A DNA stretch of 32,756 nt from NCBI GenBank assembly GCA_009728235.1, contig WNZI01000037.1, positions 1-32,756 on the forward strand. The letters are read 5' to 3'. Every line of letters starts with the position of its first letter. The stretch's first letter is position 1. The notes below the pieces were generated by a model, which was not told where the DNA came from, searched no databases, and was given only the letters and a program-made list of their open reading frames with translations. The position numbers were made by a program, and so were the translations under genes. The DNA comes from Vibrio cholerae (lineage in GTDB: Bacteria > Actinomycetota > Actinomycetes > Actinomycetales > Micrococcaceae). Of the stretch, positions 17,601-27,137 are shown one piece after another.

Positions 17601-19252
17601 TCACGGATGGAATCCAGCGGCGGATTCGTCACCTGCGCGAAGGACTGGACGAAGTAGTCGAACAGGAGGCGGGGCCGCTTCGACAGCACGGCGATCGGGG
17701 TGTCCGACCCCATGGCACCGAGGGGCTCGGCACCGTTCTTCGCCATGGGGCCGAGCAGGATGCGCAGTTCCTCCTGCGTGTAGCCGAAGGTGCGCTGGCG
17801 GCGGTTGATGGACGCCTTCGTGTGGACGACGTGCTCGCGCTCCGGGAGGTCCTCGAGCTGGATCAGGTTCTCCCTGACCCATTCGCCCCAGGGATTCGCG
17901 GCAGCGACCTCGGCCTTGATCTCCTGGTCCTCGATCAGGCGGCCTTCCTCGGTGTCGACGAGGAACATCTTGCCGGGCGAGACCCGGCCCTTGCGCACGA
18001 TACGGGCGGGATCGACGTCGATCACGCCCACCTCGGAGGCGAGGATGACGAGGCCGTCCTCGGTGACCCAGTAGCGCGCGGGACGCAGGCCGTTGCGGTC
18101 GAGCACCGCGCCGACGAGGCGGCCGTCCGTGAAGGACACCGCGGCAGGACCGTCCCAGGGCTCCATGAGCATCGAGTGGTACTGGTAGAAGGCACGCCGG
18201 GCCGGATCCATCGTGGCGTGGTTCTCCCACGCCTCGGGGATCATCATCATGATCGAGTGGGTGATCGGCCGTCCCGAGAGCGTGAGCAGTTCCGCGACCT
18301 CGTCGAACGACGCCGAGTCGGACGCGCCGGGGGTACAGATGGGGTACAGCTCCTCGGGCGAATCACCCAGCAGCGGGTTGGACAGCTGGGACTGCCGGGC
18401 CCTCATCCAGTTGCGGTTGCCCTTGACCGTGTTGATCTCGCCGTTGTGCGCGATGGTGCGGAACGGCTGCGCGAGCGGCCATGAGGGGAAGGTGTTCGTC
18501 GAGAAGCGCGAGTGGACGATCCCGAGGCGCGTCTTGAAGCGTTCGTCCGACAGGTCGGGGTAGAACGGCTCGAGCTGCGCCGTCGTCAGCATGCCCTTGT
18601 AGACGATGGTCTTCGAGGACAGCGAGGGGAAGTAGACGCCGTACTTGTTCTGGGCGCGCTTGCGCACCCGGAACGCCTTCGCATCGAGGTCCGACGCGCT
18701 CTCGTCCGACGGAGCCATGAAGAGCTGGACGAAGTGCGGCATGCACGCACGGGCCATCGCTCCCACCAGATCGGCGACGACGGGAACCACTCGCCAGCCG
18801 AGGACGTCGAGGCCCTCCGACTCGGCGATCGACTCCAGTCCGGCGCGGGCCGTCTCCTCCTCCTTCGCCTCGGCGGGAAGGAAGGCCGTCCCCACGATGT
18901 AGGACCCGGCGGGCGGCAGCGGGAAATCGACGACGGCGCGGAAGAACTCGTCGGGAATCTGCGTCAGGAGGCCGGCGCCGTCGCCGGTTCCCTCATCGGC
19001 GCCGACGGCGCCACGGTGCTCGAGGTTGCGGAGCGCGGTCAGCGCGGCGTCGACGATGTCGTGCCCCGGCTCACCCCGCAGGGTGGCGATGACGGCGAGG
19101 CCGCACGCATCCTTCTCGTTCTCCGGGTTGTAGAGCCCCCTGGCCTCGGGCAGCGAGGCGAACCGTGCGAAGGGCGACTCCACGGCCTCGGCCGCGGACG
19201 GTGTCGGTCCCGGGTGGTTCCCGGTCGGCTTTCCAGGCGTCAAAGCAGTCAT
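14630..19252 (-). CDS. gltB: Glutamate synthase large subunit
   Basis: GOGAT alpha subunit: takes the amide of glutamine and reduces 2-oxoglutarate to two glutamates. The length, 1540 residues, is normal. A 49-residue N-terminal propeptide ends before the amidotransferase nucleophile Cys50 in [14 protein letters not shown]. The class II glutaminase runs to about 440, a central domain to about 800, then the FMN barrel. The 3Fe-4S cysteines are in [12 protein letters not shown] (about 1140), and a GXGXG beta-helix domain lies at the C-terminus ([25 protein letters not shown]). Start ATG 19252, with AAGGA eight bases upstream. It is the first gene of gltBD and its frame is intact throughout, unlike its partner. 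Confidence 0.98.
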
Positions 19253-19577
19253 AGAAAGGATCCTTCCCCCATGATGGAGCGTCGGGAGGGGACAGCCTTG
19301 GCCCCGCGGCGCCGCTGTCTTGAAGCGGGCACCGTCTGTTGATCATCTGCACACCACCTGCTCCCGCGCTGCCCGGCGCTCTTGGCGGGCTATCACTCTC
19401 GTGATCTTGCACTGGTCGGGGTGGTGTCGGTGCGGGCAGGAAGGTGATCCGGCCGTCGCACCTGGAGTCCACAACTGTGTGGTGTTGCGTCCTTGAGGGG
19501 CGGTGGCCCGGGGACTGCTTCGGGGACCGACTCCCGTGGCTCCGCTCTCGCGGGGTCCTCAGAACGCAGATCGTTCC
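19253..19577 (-). promoter_or_regulatory. gltB upstream region with palindrome
   Basis: About 325 bases without a credible gene, between lgt and gltB. A palindrome, ATCAC-TCTC-GTGAT (19392-19405), sits about 140 bases before the start codon. The 8-base arms ACACCACC (19351-19358) and GGTGGTGT (19420-19427) flank it as a long-range inverted repeat. No clear -35/-10 pair is visible. It presumably carries the gltB promoter and nitrogen-responsive control, but no known operator is recognised. Confidence 0.4.
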
Positions 19578-20621
19578 TCAGGAGCCGTTTGTTTCGGAAA
19601 GATTACCACGGTCATCACGGCGCTCCGGCCCCCTGTCCACCGCGTGGCTACCTGTGGCTGAAGCGTTGTCCGCTGCGGCCGTTCCGGCCTCGGGGTGCGT
19701 GCCCGTAGCCGGGTCGGCACCAGGATCCGTGTCGGTGGTCGCGCCGATGTCGGGTGCGCGGCCGGGCAGGTGGACCGACGGTGCATCGACCGGGCCGCGC
19801 CTCACCGCGAGGAGGACGAGGATCGCCAGCGCGACCACGAACACGGCGATGCTGGTCCAGACATTGAGCCGCTGTGTCACCCCGAAGAGGGTGACCATCT
19901 CGGCGTCGTCGATGCGGAGCGCCTCGATCCAGACCCGTCCGAGGGTGTAGTAGGCGGCGTACAGCCAGAACATGCGCCCGCCGCGAAGCCGGAACCTGCG
20001 GGCGAGCAGGAGCAGCAGCGCCACGCCTGCGAGGTTCCAGAGGAGTTCGTACAGAAAGGTCGGATGGAACAGCGTGCCGGGTTCCTGGTCGAGCGGGAAG
20101 TTCGCGTTGTCGGCATCGATCTCCAGCCCCCAGGGCAGCGTCGTCGGGCCCCCGAAGAGCTCCTGGTTGAACCAGTTGCCCAGCCGGCCGACGGCCTGGG
20201 CGAGCAGCAGTCCGGGCGCGGCCGCGTCGGCGAAGGCCGAGAGCTTCACTCCTGCGCGCCGTGCACCGATCCAGGCGCCGACGGCTCCGAGTGCGACGGC
20301 GCCCCAGATGCCGAGGCCTCCCTGCCAGATCTGCGGGATGCGGGCGAGGTCCCCTTCGGGGCCGAAGTAGGCGTCGGGCGACGACACCACGTGATAGAGG
20401 CGGCCGCCGATGATGCCGAACGGGATGGCCCAGATCGCGATGTCCCAGACGGTGTCGGCATGGCCGCCGAAGGAGACGAAGCGTTTCTGGGTGAGGAGGA
20501 GCGCCAGGATGATCCCGGCCAGGATGCACAGTGCATAGGCGTGGATGGTGACGGGGCCCAGGCTGAAGCTCGCCCATTCCGCGGGCGGGCTCGGGATCGA
20601 GGCCGCGAGTGCGCCGCCCAT
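19578..20621 (-). CDS. lgt: Prolipoprotein diacylglyceryl transferase
   Basis: Integral membrane enzyme that attaches diacylglycerol to the lipobox cysteine of prolipoproteins. The two lipoproteins in this window would be substrates. The 347-residue protein has about seven membrane segments. The family signature GRLGNWFNQELFG is present, as is the region PQIWQGGLGIWGA corresponding to the conserved GG-x-HG loop, and WIEALRID near the last helices. After the last segment comes a hydrophilic Asp/Thr/Ala/Gly-rich tail of about 65 residues, common in actinobacterial Lgt and absent from E. coli Lgt. ATG 20621 overlaps the trpA stop by one base (TGATG), so lgt is translated from the trp transcript. 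Confidence 0.96.
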   Translation of the reverse strand: MGGALAASIPSPPAEWASFSLGPVTIHAYALCILAGIILALLLTQKRFVSFGGHADTVWDIAIWAIPFGIIGGRLYHVVSSPDAYFGPEGDLARIPQIWQGGLGIWGAVALGAVGAWIGARRAGVKLSAFADAAAPGLLLAQAVGRLGNWFNQELFGGPTTLPWGLEIDADNANFPLDQEPGTLFHPTFLYELLWNLAGVALLLLLARRFRLRGGRMFWLYAAYYTLGRVWIEALRIDDAEMVTLFGVTQRLNVWTSIAVFVVALAILVLLAVRRGPVDAPSVHLPGRAPDIGATTDTDPGADPATGTHPEAGTAAADNASATGSHAVDRGPERRDDRGNLSETNGS

Positions 20622-21484
20622 CACGTCGAGGCCTTCGCCGTGCCGGTGCTCAGTTCGCGCGTGAGTTCCGCGACGGCGTCCACTCCGCCGTCGCGCAGCG
20701 CCGCGACGAGCGCGGTGCCCACGATGACGCCGTCCGCGTAGGCACCGATCTCCCGTACCTGCTCGGACGTGGACACGCCGAGCCCGACGCACACGCGCTC
20801 CGCTCCGGCCGCGTGGGCGGAGTCGACGACGGCGCGGGCCGCCGCTCCCACCGAGGTCCGTGCGCCGGTGACACCCATGACGGACACGGCGTAGACGAAT
20901 CCCCTGCTCGCGTCGACGGTGTTCTGCATCCGCTGGGGCGATGTGGAGGGAGCCACCAGGAACACCCTGTCCAGCCCCAGGTCCTCGGAGACCTCGAGCC
21001 ATTCGGAGGCCTCGTCGGGAATGAGGTCCGGCGTGATGAGCCCCGCTCCACCCGCTGCGGCGAGTCGTTCGGCGAACTCGCGGACACCCATGCGCATGAC
21101 GGGGTTCCAGTAGGTCATGACGAGCACGGCGGCATTGGTGCTGCGGGTGATACCCTCCACCACGTCGAAGATCCTGGGCACGGTGAAGCCGTTGGCCAGG
21201 GCCTCGACGGTGGCTTCCTGGATGACGTGGCCGTCCATCACCGGATCGGAGTAGGGGATGCCGATCTCGATCAGGTCGACGCCGTTCTCCGCCATGGCGA
21301 TCCCGGCGTCGATCGTGGTCTGGACATCGGGAAAGCCGGCCGGCAGGTATCCGATCAGCGCGGCGCGGCCTTCGTCGCGTGCCTTCTCGATCGCGGCCGA
21401 GGCCTTCGACGCGGCCCTGGCACCGGCCGAGGTCCGGTCTCCGGTGGTGCCGGCGGCGTGCCGACCCGTGTGGTGCGTGGTCAC
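20621..21484 (-). CDS. trpA: Tryptophan synthase alpha chain
   Basis: Cleaves indole-3-glycerol phosphate to indole, which is channelled to TrpB. The 287-residue TIM barrel has the catalytic Glu in [15 protein letters not shown] and the Asp in GYLPAGFPD. The phosphate loop appears in [11 protein letters not shown] and [10 protein letters not shown]. About 30 extra residues precede the barrel ([12 protein letters not shown]...), a little longer than typical. Start GTG 21484 overlaps the trpB stop by four bases (GTGA), the classic coupling of the two subunits. Confidence 0.97.
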   Translation of the reverse strand: MTTHHTGRHAAGTTGDRTSAGARAASKASAAIEKARDEGRAALIGYLPAGFPDVQTTIDAGIAMAENGVDLIEIGIPYSDPVMDGHVIQEATVEALANGFTVPRIFDVVEGITRSTNAAVLVMTYWNPVMRMGVREFAERLAAAGGAGLITPDLIPDEASEWLEVSEDLGLDRVFLVAPSTSPQRMQNTVDASRGFVYAVSVMGVTGARTSVGAAARAVVDSAHAAGAERVCVGLGVSTSEQVREIGAYADGVIVGTALVAALRDGGVDAVAELTRELSTGTAKAST

Positions 21485-22845
21485 AGCTGTTCACCCTCCT
21501 GGGCGATTTCCTGCTCGGCGCTGTCGTCCGGCAGCAGGTCGAAGTAGCCCGCGGCGGTCGCCACGTCCTTGTCCCCGCGACCCGAGAGGTTCACGACGAC
21601 GATCCTGTCCGACGGCTGCTCCCCCGGTGCCAGGCCGGCAGCGAGCCGCTGACCCACCTTCATGGCTCCGGCGAGGGCATGCGCGGTCTCGATGGCGGGG
21701 ATGATGCCCTCGGTCTGGCTGAGGATCCGGAAGGCCTCCATCGCCTCCGTGTCCGTGATCGGCTCGTAGTGTGCGCGCCCGATGTCCGCCAGGTACGCGT
21801 GCTCCGGACCGACGCCCGGGTAGTCGAGGCCAGCGGAGATGGAGTGGGACTCCATCGTCTGGCCGTCCTCGTCCTGCATCAGGTAGGAGCGGGCACCGTG
21901 CAGCACCCCCGGTCGACCCAGCGTGATGCTGGCGGCGTGGCGGCCGGTCTCGACCCCGTCCCCGCCTGCCTCGAAGCCGTAGAGTGCGACGTCGCGGTCG
22001 TCCAGGAAGCCGTGGAACATCCCGATGGCGTTGGAACCGCCGCCCACGCAGGCGCAGACCGCGTCGGGGAGCTTCCCCGTCTGCTCGAGGATCTGCTCGC
22101 GGGCCTCCTCGCCGATGACCTCGTGGAAGTAGCGCACCATCGAGGGGAAGGGGTGGGCGCCGGCCGCTGTACCGAGGAGGTAGTGCGTCGTCTCGACGTT
22201 GGCGACCCAGTCGCGGAGGGCGTCGTTGATGGCGTCCTTGAGGGTCTGCGACCCGTTGGTGACGGGGATGACCGTCGCACCGAGCAGTTGCATGCGCGCG
22301 ACGTTCAGGGCTTGGCGGCGGGTGTCCTCGGCGCCCATGTAGACGACGCATTCCAGTCCGAGCAGGGCTGCGGCGGTGGCGCTCGCGACACCGTGCTGGC
22401 CCGCGCCGGTCTCGGCGATCACACGGGTCTTGCCCATGCGCTTGGCGATGAGCGCCTGGCCGAGCACGTTGTTGATCTTGTGCGAGCCGGTGTGGTTGAG
22501 GTCCTCGCGCTTGAGGAACACCCGGACGCCACCGCAGTGCTCCGCGAACCGCTTGGCTTCGGTGAGCAGCGAGGGCCGCCCCGCGTAGTTGCGGTTCAGC
22601 TCGGTCACCTGCGCCGTGAACTCCGGATCGGCTTTCGCCTTGTCGAAGGTGTCCTGGAGTTCGTCCAGCGCCGCGATCAGCGACTCCGGCATCCATCGCC
22701 CACCGTAGGAACCGAAGTAGGGGCCCGGCGCGTGCCGGAGGCTCTGGTCGTGGCTGAGGAACGCCTCTGCCGTCCCGGCGTCGACCGCGCCCGCTGCTGA
22801 GGCGTCTGCGCCGTCGAGGCCCGCGTCCTGGTGCACATCGGTCAT
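21481..22845 (-). CDS. trpB: Tryptophan synthase beta chain
   Basis: PLP enzyme joining indole and serine to tryptophan; 454 residues. The PLP lysine is Lys123 in HTGSHKINN, the catalytic Glu lies in ETGAGQHG (about 145), and the phosphate-binding loop is [10 protein letters not shown]. The serine-rich cofactor pocket NLSGRGDKD is near the end. [14 protein letters not shown] marks the usual N-terminus, preceded here by about 38 extra residues. The start is ATG 22845 (MTDVHQD). A frame open to 22992 upstream has no similarity to TrpB. Unlike the other trp genes it is separated from its upstream neighbour by 176 bases, with a repeat-rich spacer. Confidence 0.97.
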   Translation of the reverse strand: MTDVHQDAGLDGADASAAGAVDAGTAEAFLSHDQSLRHAPGPYFGSYGGRWMPESLIAALDELQDTFDKAKADPEFTAQVTELNRNYAGRPSLLTEAKRFAEHCGGVRVFLKREDLNHTGSHKINNVLGQALIAKRMGKTRVIAETGAGQHGVASATAAALLGLECVVYMGAEDTRRQALNVARMQLLGATVIPVTNGSQTLKDAINDALRDWVANVETTHYLLGTAAGAHPFPSMVRYFHEVIGEEAREQILEQTGKLPDAVCACVGGGSNAIGMFHGFLDDRDVALYGFEAGGDGVETGRHAASITLGRPGVLHGARSYLMQDEDGQTMESHSISAGLDYPGVGPEHAYLADIGRAHYEPITDTEAMEAFRILSQTEGIIPAIETAHALAGAMKVGQRLAAGLAPGEQPSDRIVVVNLSGRGDKDVATAAGYFDLLPDDSAEQEIAQEGEQL

Positions 22846-23021
22846 GACTTCAGCATTCCTGTCCTGTTGGTCCTGGCCCTGCAGGCGTACCGTGCGGGCC
22901 CTGCTCGGACCGGCAGAGCCGGCCCGTCTCCTGCGTCCTGGTGTTCCTGTGCTGCTGGTGCCGCCGCCGGACGACTGCTGTCGATCCGGCAATCCCGGAG
23001 TGCGATGCCGGGCTACCCGCG
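22846..23021 (-). repeat. trpC-trpB spacer with two clusters of CAGGA repeats
   Basis: On the minus strand CAGGA occurs six times in two groups of three: 22945-22949, 22936-22940, 22929-22933, and 22871-22875, 22862-22866, 22857-22861. A small GC hairpin (22910-22914 with 22918-22922) lies between the groups. The last two copies directly abut, and the last ends 11 bases before the trpB ATG and acts as its weak ribosome binding site. Regulatory meaning is unknown. Confidence 0.45.
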
Positions 23022-23846
23022 TCAGCTGTGTGCTGCATCCACCGTTCGCCAGCTCTCGTGGCCCGCCCGCCGGAACTCGTCGATCGTCGCAGCCGGGTCG
23101 GCGTGGCGCACGAGCGCCTCACCGACCAGAACGGCATGCGCCCCGGCACGCGCGTACTCGGCGACGTCCTCGACACCGCGCACTCCTGATTCGGCGATGA
23201 CCACGGTGCCGGATGGGATGAGGTGTGCCAGCTCCGCGAAGACAGCCCGATCGATCTCGAGCGTCTTGAGGTTGCGGACGTTCACGCCGATGATGCGAGC
23301 ACCCGCGGCGACCGCACGACGGACTTCCGCCTCGGTGTGGGTCTCGACGATCGCCGTCATCCCGAGTTCCCGTGTCAGGGCGAGGAACGAGGTCAGATCG
23401 TCGTCGGACAGGGCTGCGACGATCAGCAGGACGACATCGGCCCCGTGAGCACGCGCTTCCCAGATCTGGTACTCGTCCACCGTGAAGTCCTTCCGGAGCA
23501 CGGGCAGGTTCACTGCGGCTCGGACGGCGTCCAGGTCGGCGAGCGAACCGCCGAAGCGGCGCTCCTCGGTCAGCACGGAGATGACGGCTGCACCGCCGGC
23601 CTCGTAGGACGCGGCGAGGGCAGCCGGGTCGGCGATGTCGGCGAGGGCACCCTTGGAGGGACTGCTCCGCTTGACCTCGGCGATGACGGCGAGTGCCCCT
23701 CCGCGTCCGGCGCCGAGCGCCTCGAACGCGTCCAGCGGCCCCGTCGAGGCGAGGGCTGCGGCCGTGACGTCCTCGAGGGGGCGCAGGCGTCGACGCTCCG
23801 CGAGGTCCTCACGGACCCCCACGATGATGTCGTCGAGGACCGTCAT
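23022..23846 (-). CDS. trpC: Indole-3-glycerol phosphate synthase
   Basis: Closes the indole ring from 1-(2-carboxyphenylamino)-deoxyribulose phosphate. A 274-residue TIM barrel: [13 protein letters not shown] holds the catalytic Lys of strand 1 and the anthranilate-side residues. Further motifs are [24 protein letters not shown] (second Lys), [13 protein letters not shown] and VIAESGVRG. It is a single-function enzyme without a fused TrpF. Start ATG 23846 directly follows the TAG of the preceding gene (zero-base gap), so it is read from the same transcript. The trpD and trpF functions are not in the window. Confidence 0.97.
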   Translation of the reverse strand: MTVLDDIIVGVREDLAERRRLRPLEDVTAAALASTGPLDAFEALGAGRGGALAVIAEVKRSSPSKGALADIADPAALAASYEAGGAAVISVLTEERRFGGSLADLDAVRAAVNLPVLRKDFTVDEYQIWEARAHGADVVLLIVAALSDDDLTSFLALTRELGMTAIVETHTEAEVRRAVAAGARIIGVNVRNLKTLEIDRAVFAELAHLIPSGTVVIAESGVRGVEDVAEYARAGAHAVLVGEALVRHADPAATIDEFRRAGHESWRTVDAAHS

Positions 23847-24152
23847 CTAGTGGCCGTTGTTCTTGAGCTTCGAGCCGCCCACGCCGTAACCGATCTTCCG
23901 GAGGACGAAACCGACGATCAGGCCGACGAACATGATGGCGATGCCGACCCAGAAGAGAAGCGTCCCGAAGTCGTGGTTGCCGTCCGTGCTGGCGAGGACG
24001 TAGGCGAAGGAGGACAGGGCGGCGCCTGCCAGCATGATGAGGACGCACGTCCAGGCGGCGGGGCTGTTGCCGTGTCCGATCGTCTCGTCACCCATCTGGG
24101 CGTGGTTCGCCGGGGTGTTGCGGGTGGCGCTGTCGCGGGTCTCGGATGCCAT
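23847..24152 (-). CDS. Small two-helix membrane protein of the trp operon
   Basis: A 101-residue conserved actinobacterial protein of unknown function. It has a polar N-terminus, a motif HGNSPAAWT just before the first membrane helix (CVLIMLAGAALSSFAYVLA), a short loop, a second helix (LLFWVGIAIMFVGLIVGFVL) and a basic tail RKIGYGVGGSKLKNNGH. Similar small proteins with an H-G-x-x-P-A-A-W-T signature accompany trpC in related Micrococcales, as far as I recall. A role in tryptophan metabolism is inferred only from position. ATG 24152 has an excellent site, AAGGAG seven bases upstream. Its stop touches the trpC start. Confidence 0.8.
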   Translation of the reverse strand: MASETRDSATRNTPANHAQMGDETIGHGNSPAAWTCVLIMLAGAALSSFAYVLASTDGNHDFGTLLFWVGIAIMFVGLIVGFVLRKIGYGVGGSKLKNNGH

Positions 24153-24286
24153 GGGAAATCTCCTTCGAACGGGTCTGATCCCCATTCTGCCATTGATGGG
24201 CGGGCCCGGCGGAACGGGTGCGTCCGGCCGGCCCCGTGCGCAGCAGGTGCTTGACGCGGTGATCGGGTCGCGCGCGGCGGCGACGG

Positions 24287-25066
24287 TCAGCGCGTCGGGT
24301 CGTTGCCGCGCGAGAGCTCGTCCCAGCTGTCGATCTCGTCAGCGTGGGCAGTGGCCCGCCGGGGACGATCCGGAGCGCTTCCGGTCCCTTCCGCACCCCG
24401 TGCGGCGTCCGCTTGCACGGCTGTTCCGGAGTCCGGCCGGGAGCCCGGTCCCGGATCGGCCCGGGGCACGACGCCGGGCGCCACGTCCCCTGTCGACGGC
24501 GACGGCGCTCCGGGCTGTCCGCTTCCCGCCGCGGGGCGCACTGCTCGCGACGCGCCCGCGTCATAGCGTCGGTTCATGCCCCACGAGCGACCCGCGAGCA
24601 CGACCCAGGCCGCTGCCAGGACCAGCAGCGCGCCCGCGAGGACGGCGAGCCACGGCATGGCCGTGGCGGAGACGTCTGCACCCTCCAGGCCACTGACACC
24701 GATCGCGGCACCGATGGCGGGTTCCGCTGCCGCTTCGGGGTTCAACGCCACGGACGCACTCGACACGGCGATACCCACCCCGGAGAGCACGAGGAGCACG
24801 GCGATGATCCAGCGCGCGATCCGACCCGCGATGGAGACGGCGAGTGCGGCGGCCAGCGCGACCAGGGCGAACGCGGTCACGGGCGTTGCCGCGTCACTGC
24901 CCGCGACGGTGATGTCCGGGGTCTGCACGGCTTCCTGCGGGAGTCGGACGGAGAGCCAGGTCTGCGTCGTGGCCCCGAACGCGAGCAGCGCGAGGAGCAC
25001 GATGCCGAGAACGACGATCCCGCGGCGGGTGAACCGGCCCGGAGGCGTTGCCTGCGGGCTGCTCAT
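24287..25066 (-). CDS. Trp biosynthesis-associated membrane protein
   Basis: Belongs to the actinobacterial membrane protein family found in trp operons (TIGR02234/PF09534 type). It is 259 residues with four predicted helices: about 15-38 (VVLGIVLLALLAFGATTQTW), 62-82, 86-110 (WIIAVLLVLSGVGIAV) and 135-157 (WLAVLAGALLVLAAAWVVLA). The segment between helices 1 and 2 should be extracytoplasmic. A Pro/Ala/Gly/Asp-rich cytoplasmic tail ends WDELSRGNDPTR. The biochemical role is not established; a function in tryptophan transport or enzyme organisation is guesswork. Start ATG 25066 overlaps the trpE stop by four bases (ATGA). Confidence 0.85.
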   Translation of the reverse strand: MSSPQATPPGRFTRRGIVVLGIVLLALLAFGATTQTWLSVRLPQEAVQTPDITVAGSDAATPVTAFALVALAAALAVSIAGRIARWIIAVLLVLSGVGIAVSSASVALNPEAAAEPAIGAAIGVSGLEGADVSATAMPWLAVLAGALLVLAAAWVVLAGRSWGMNRRYDAGASRAVRPAAGSGQPGAPSPSTGDVAPGVVPRADPGPGSRPDSGTAVQADAARGAEGTGSAPDRPRRATAHADEIDSWDELSRGNDPTR

Positions 25067-26616
25067 GGCGCGTCCGCGGTGGCCGGACGCAGGTTGGCGG
25101 CCGTCAGTGCCGCCCGCAGCGGGGCGGCCGCCTTGTTGACCGTCTCGAGGGCCTCCGTCGCGAGGACCGAGTCCGCGACGATGCCCCCGCCGGCCTGGAC
25201 GTAGGCCGTGCCGTCGCGGAGCAGTGCCGACCGGATCGCGATGGCCATGTCCATGTCGCCGGCGAAATCGAGGTAGCCGACGACGCCGCCGTAGATGCCG
25301 CGCCGGTGGGGCTCCGCCTCGTCGATGAGACGCAGCGCACGCGGCTTCGGGGCTCCGGAGAGCGTACCCGCGGGGAACGTCGCGGCGAGCACGTCGTAGG
25401 CGCTCTTCGACGGCGAGAGCGTGCCCACCACGGTGGACACCAGGTGCATGATGTGGCTGAACTTCTCCACCTCCATGAACTGGGTGACGTCGACGCTTCC
25501 GGGCCTGCAGACCTTCGAGAGATCGTTGCGGGCGAGATCGACGAGCATGAGGTGCTCCGCCTTCTCCTTCGTGTCGGCGCGGAGTTCGACGGCGAGGTCG
25601 CGGTCCTCCTCCGTGGTGATTCCGCGCGGCCGCGAGCCGGCGATCGGGTGCGTGATGACCTCGTCGCCCGTGACCGTGACCAGCGCTTCCGGTGAGCTGC
25701 CGACGATCGAGTACGCCCGCCCGTCGGCGTCCTCGAGGCTGAACAGGTACATGTAGGGGCTGGGGTTGGTGGTCCGGAGGATCCGGTAGACGTCCAGGGC
25801 CGAGGCGTCGCACTCGATCTCGAAGCGGCGGCTGATGACCACCTGGAAGACATCGCCGTCCACGATCGCCTGTTTGCCACGCTCGATCGCGCGCAGGTAG
25901 TCGGGTTCGAACCAGGACTCGCGCACCCGGTCCATCGAGGCCTCGGCGCCCGGCGCTCCCTCCGCCAGGACCGAGACGGCGAGTTCGACCGGCGCCACGA
26001 GCTTGGCGAGCATCGCCCGGACACGGGCGACGGCGTCGTGCCAGGCCTCGTCCACGCGCTCGTCGGTGCCGTCGAAGTTGATCGCGTTCGCGACGAGGGT
26101 GAGCGATCCCTCGGAGTTGTCATGGATCGCGAGATCCGAGACGAGGCACATGGCCAGCTCGGGCAGCAGGAGGTCGTCCTCGGGCGGACTCGTGAGTTTC
26201 TCCCAGTGCCGGACCGCCTCCCAGCCGACGAAGCCGACCATGCCGGAGGTGAACGGGGGAAGCCCCGCGAAGCGCTCGGTGCGCAGGGCCTCGACCGTAC
26301 GCCGCAGCGCATCGACGGGACTGCCGTCCACGGGAACGCCCGCCGGGGGCTCGCCCAGCCAGTGGGCCTGCCCCTCCCGGCTGGTCAGTGTCGCTCGGGA
26401 GTGGGATCCGATGAACGAGTACCGGGACCACACGCCGCCCACGGCCGCCGACTCCATCAGGAAGGTCCCGGGACGGCCCGCGGCGAGCTTGCGGTACACG
26501 CCGATGGGCGTGTGCGAGTCGGCGAGGACCTTGAGGTGCACGGGGACCACGCGTCGGGCCGTGGCCAGATCGCGGAACTCCTCGAGGGTGGGGCTGATGG
26601 CGCCGAGGTGCTGCAA
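25063..26616 (-). CDS. trpE: Anthranilate synthase component I
   Basis: Converts chorismate to anthranilate, the committed step of tryptophan synthesis, with ammonia from a TrpG subunit that is not encoded here. The 517-residue protein has the N-terminal regulatory half with the feedback-type motif LMESAAVGGVWSRYSFIG (the ESA/LLES region that binds tryptophan in TrpE). The chorismate-binding half has SPEALVTV, ITHPIAGSRPRG, VDLARNDLSKVC, FSHIMHLVSTV, TFPAGTLSGAPKPRA and YGGVVGYLDFAGDMD. The start must be TTG 26616, because an in-frame TGA lies just two codons upstream. AAGGA nine bases before the TTG supports this. It lies 35 bp after hisI and is probably co-transcribed with it. Confidence 0.97.
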   Translation of the reverse strand: MQHLGAISPTLEEFRDLATARRVVPVHLKVLADSHTPIGVYRKLAAGRPGTFLMESAAVGGVWSRYSFIGSHSRATLTSREGQAHWLGEPPAGVPVDGSPVDALRRTVEALRTERFAGLPPFTSGMVGFVGWEAVRHWEKLTSPPEDDLLLPELAMCLVSDLAIHDNSEGSLTLVANAINFDGTDERVDEAWHDAVARVRAMLAKLVAPVELAVSVLAEGAPGAEASMDRVRESWFEPDYLRAIERGKQAIVDGDVFQVVISRRFEIECDASALDVYRILRTTNPSPYMYLFSLEDADGRAYSIVGSSPEALVTVTGDEVITHPIAGSRPRGITTEEDRDLAVELRADTKEKAEHLMLVDLARNDLSKVCRPGSVDVTQFMEVEKFSHIMHLVSTVVGTLSPSKSAYDVLAATFPAGTLSGAPKPRALRLIDEAEPHRRGIYGGVVGYLDFAGDMDMAIAIRSALLRDGTAYVQAGGGIVADSVLATEALETVNKAAAPLRAALTAANLRPATADAP

Positions 26617-26651
26617 GGGTCAGTGTCCTTCCGGGTGGGGACGGCCGTCGG

Positions 26652-27056
26652 TCACGGCGGGCAACGCCGACCGTCGAAACAGGTCCGGGTGCCGGTGTGG
26701 CAGGCAGCGCCCTCCTGGTCGACGGTGACGAGCAGGGCGTCGCCGTCGCAGTCGAGCGCCACGCCCCGCACCCATTGCCGATGACCCGAGGTGTCACCCT
26801 TGCGCCAGTACTCCGAGCGGGAGCGTGAGTAGAAGGTCACGCGGCCGCTGGTCAGGGTCCGCCTCAGCGCCTCCTCGTCCATCCAGCCGAGCATGAGCAC
26901 CTCGAGGGTGTCGTACTGCTGCACGACGGCGGCGACCAGACCGGCGTCGTTCTTCGTGAGGGCGCGCGCGATGGCCGGATCGAGGAGCGGCTCGCCGTCC
27001 TGCCGGCCCTGGTCGGCGACGGCGGTGTTCTGCTGGGGTGGCATGGTGGAAGGCAT
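26652..27056 (-). CDS. hisI: Phosphoribosyl-AMP cyclohydrolase
   Basis: Third step of histidine synthesis, opening the adenine ring of phosphoribosyl-AMP. The 134-residue protein has [16 protein letters not shown], the core [19 protein letters not shown], the metal-binding [21 protein letters not shown] and a C-terminal RTCF with the remaining zinc cysteine. It is mono-functional; the HisE domain is a separate gene. I choose ATG 27056 (MPSTMPP). ATG 27044 (MPPQQN) is possible. TAGAAT lies eight bases before 27056 and no Shine-Dalgarno is visible, so the message is probably leaderless. It is the first gene of the transcript that continues into trpE and the rest of the trp genes. Confidence 0.93.
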   Translation of the reverse strand: MPSTMPPQQNTAVADQGRQDGEPLLDPAIARALTKNDAGLVAAVVQQYDTLEVLMLGWMDEEALRRTLTSGRVTFYSRSRSEYWRKGDTSGHRQWVRGVALDCDGDALLVTVDQEGAACHTGTRTCFDGRRCPP

Positions 27057-27064
27057 CACCAGTG

Positions 27065-27070
27065 ATTCTA
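27065..27070 (-). promoter_or_regulatory. -10 element of the hisI-trp operon
   Basis: TAGAAT on the minus strand (one mismatch from TATAAT), eight bases before ATG 27056. As hisI and trpE are 35 bp apart, this is likely the main promoter of the whole hisI-trpE...lgt operon. No -35 is recognisable in the GC-rich stretch behind it. Confidence 0.55.
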
Positions 27071-27123
27071 GTGCGGCCACGGGTGGGGCGCGGCGCGGCG
27101 GCCCCCGGACCGGGGCGACATGC

Positions 27124-27129
27124 TAGTTT
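27124..27129 (+). promoter_or_regulatory. -10 element of the TIGR03085-type gene
   Basis: TAGTTT ends eight bases before ATG 27138. It is divergent from the hisI element 54 bp away. A GC palindrome, CCCCGG-A-CCGGGG (27103-27115), lies between the two and could serve as an operator. Confidence 0.45.
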
Positions 27130-27137
27130 CAGCAGTG

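Noticed and set aside
19071-19472. Possible leader peptide or small gene upstream of gltB (minus strand)
   Set aside because: It overlaps the gltB start in another frame, has random Pro/Arg/Gly composition, and no ribosome binding site I could support.
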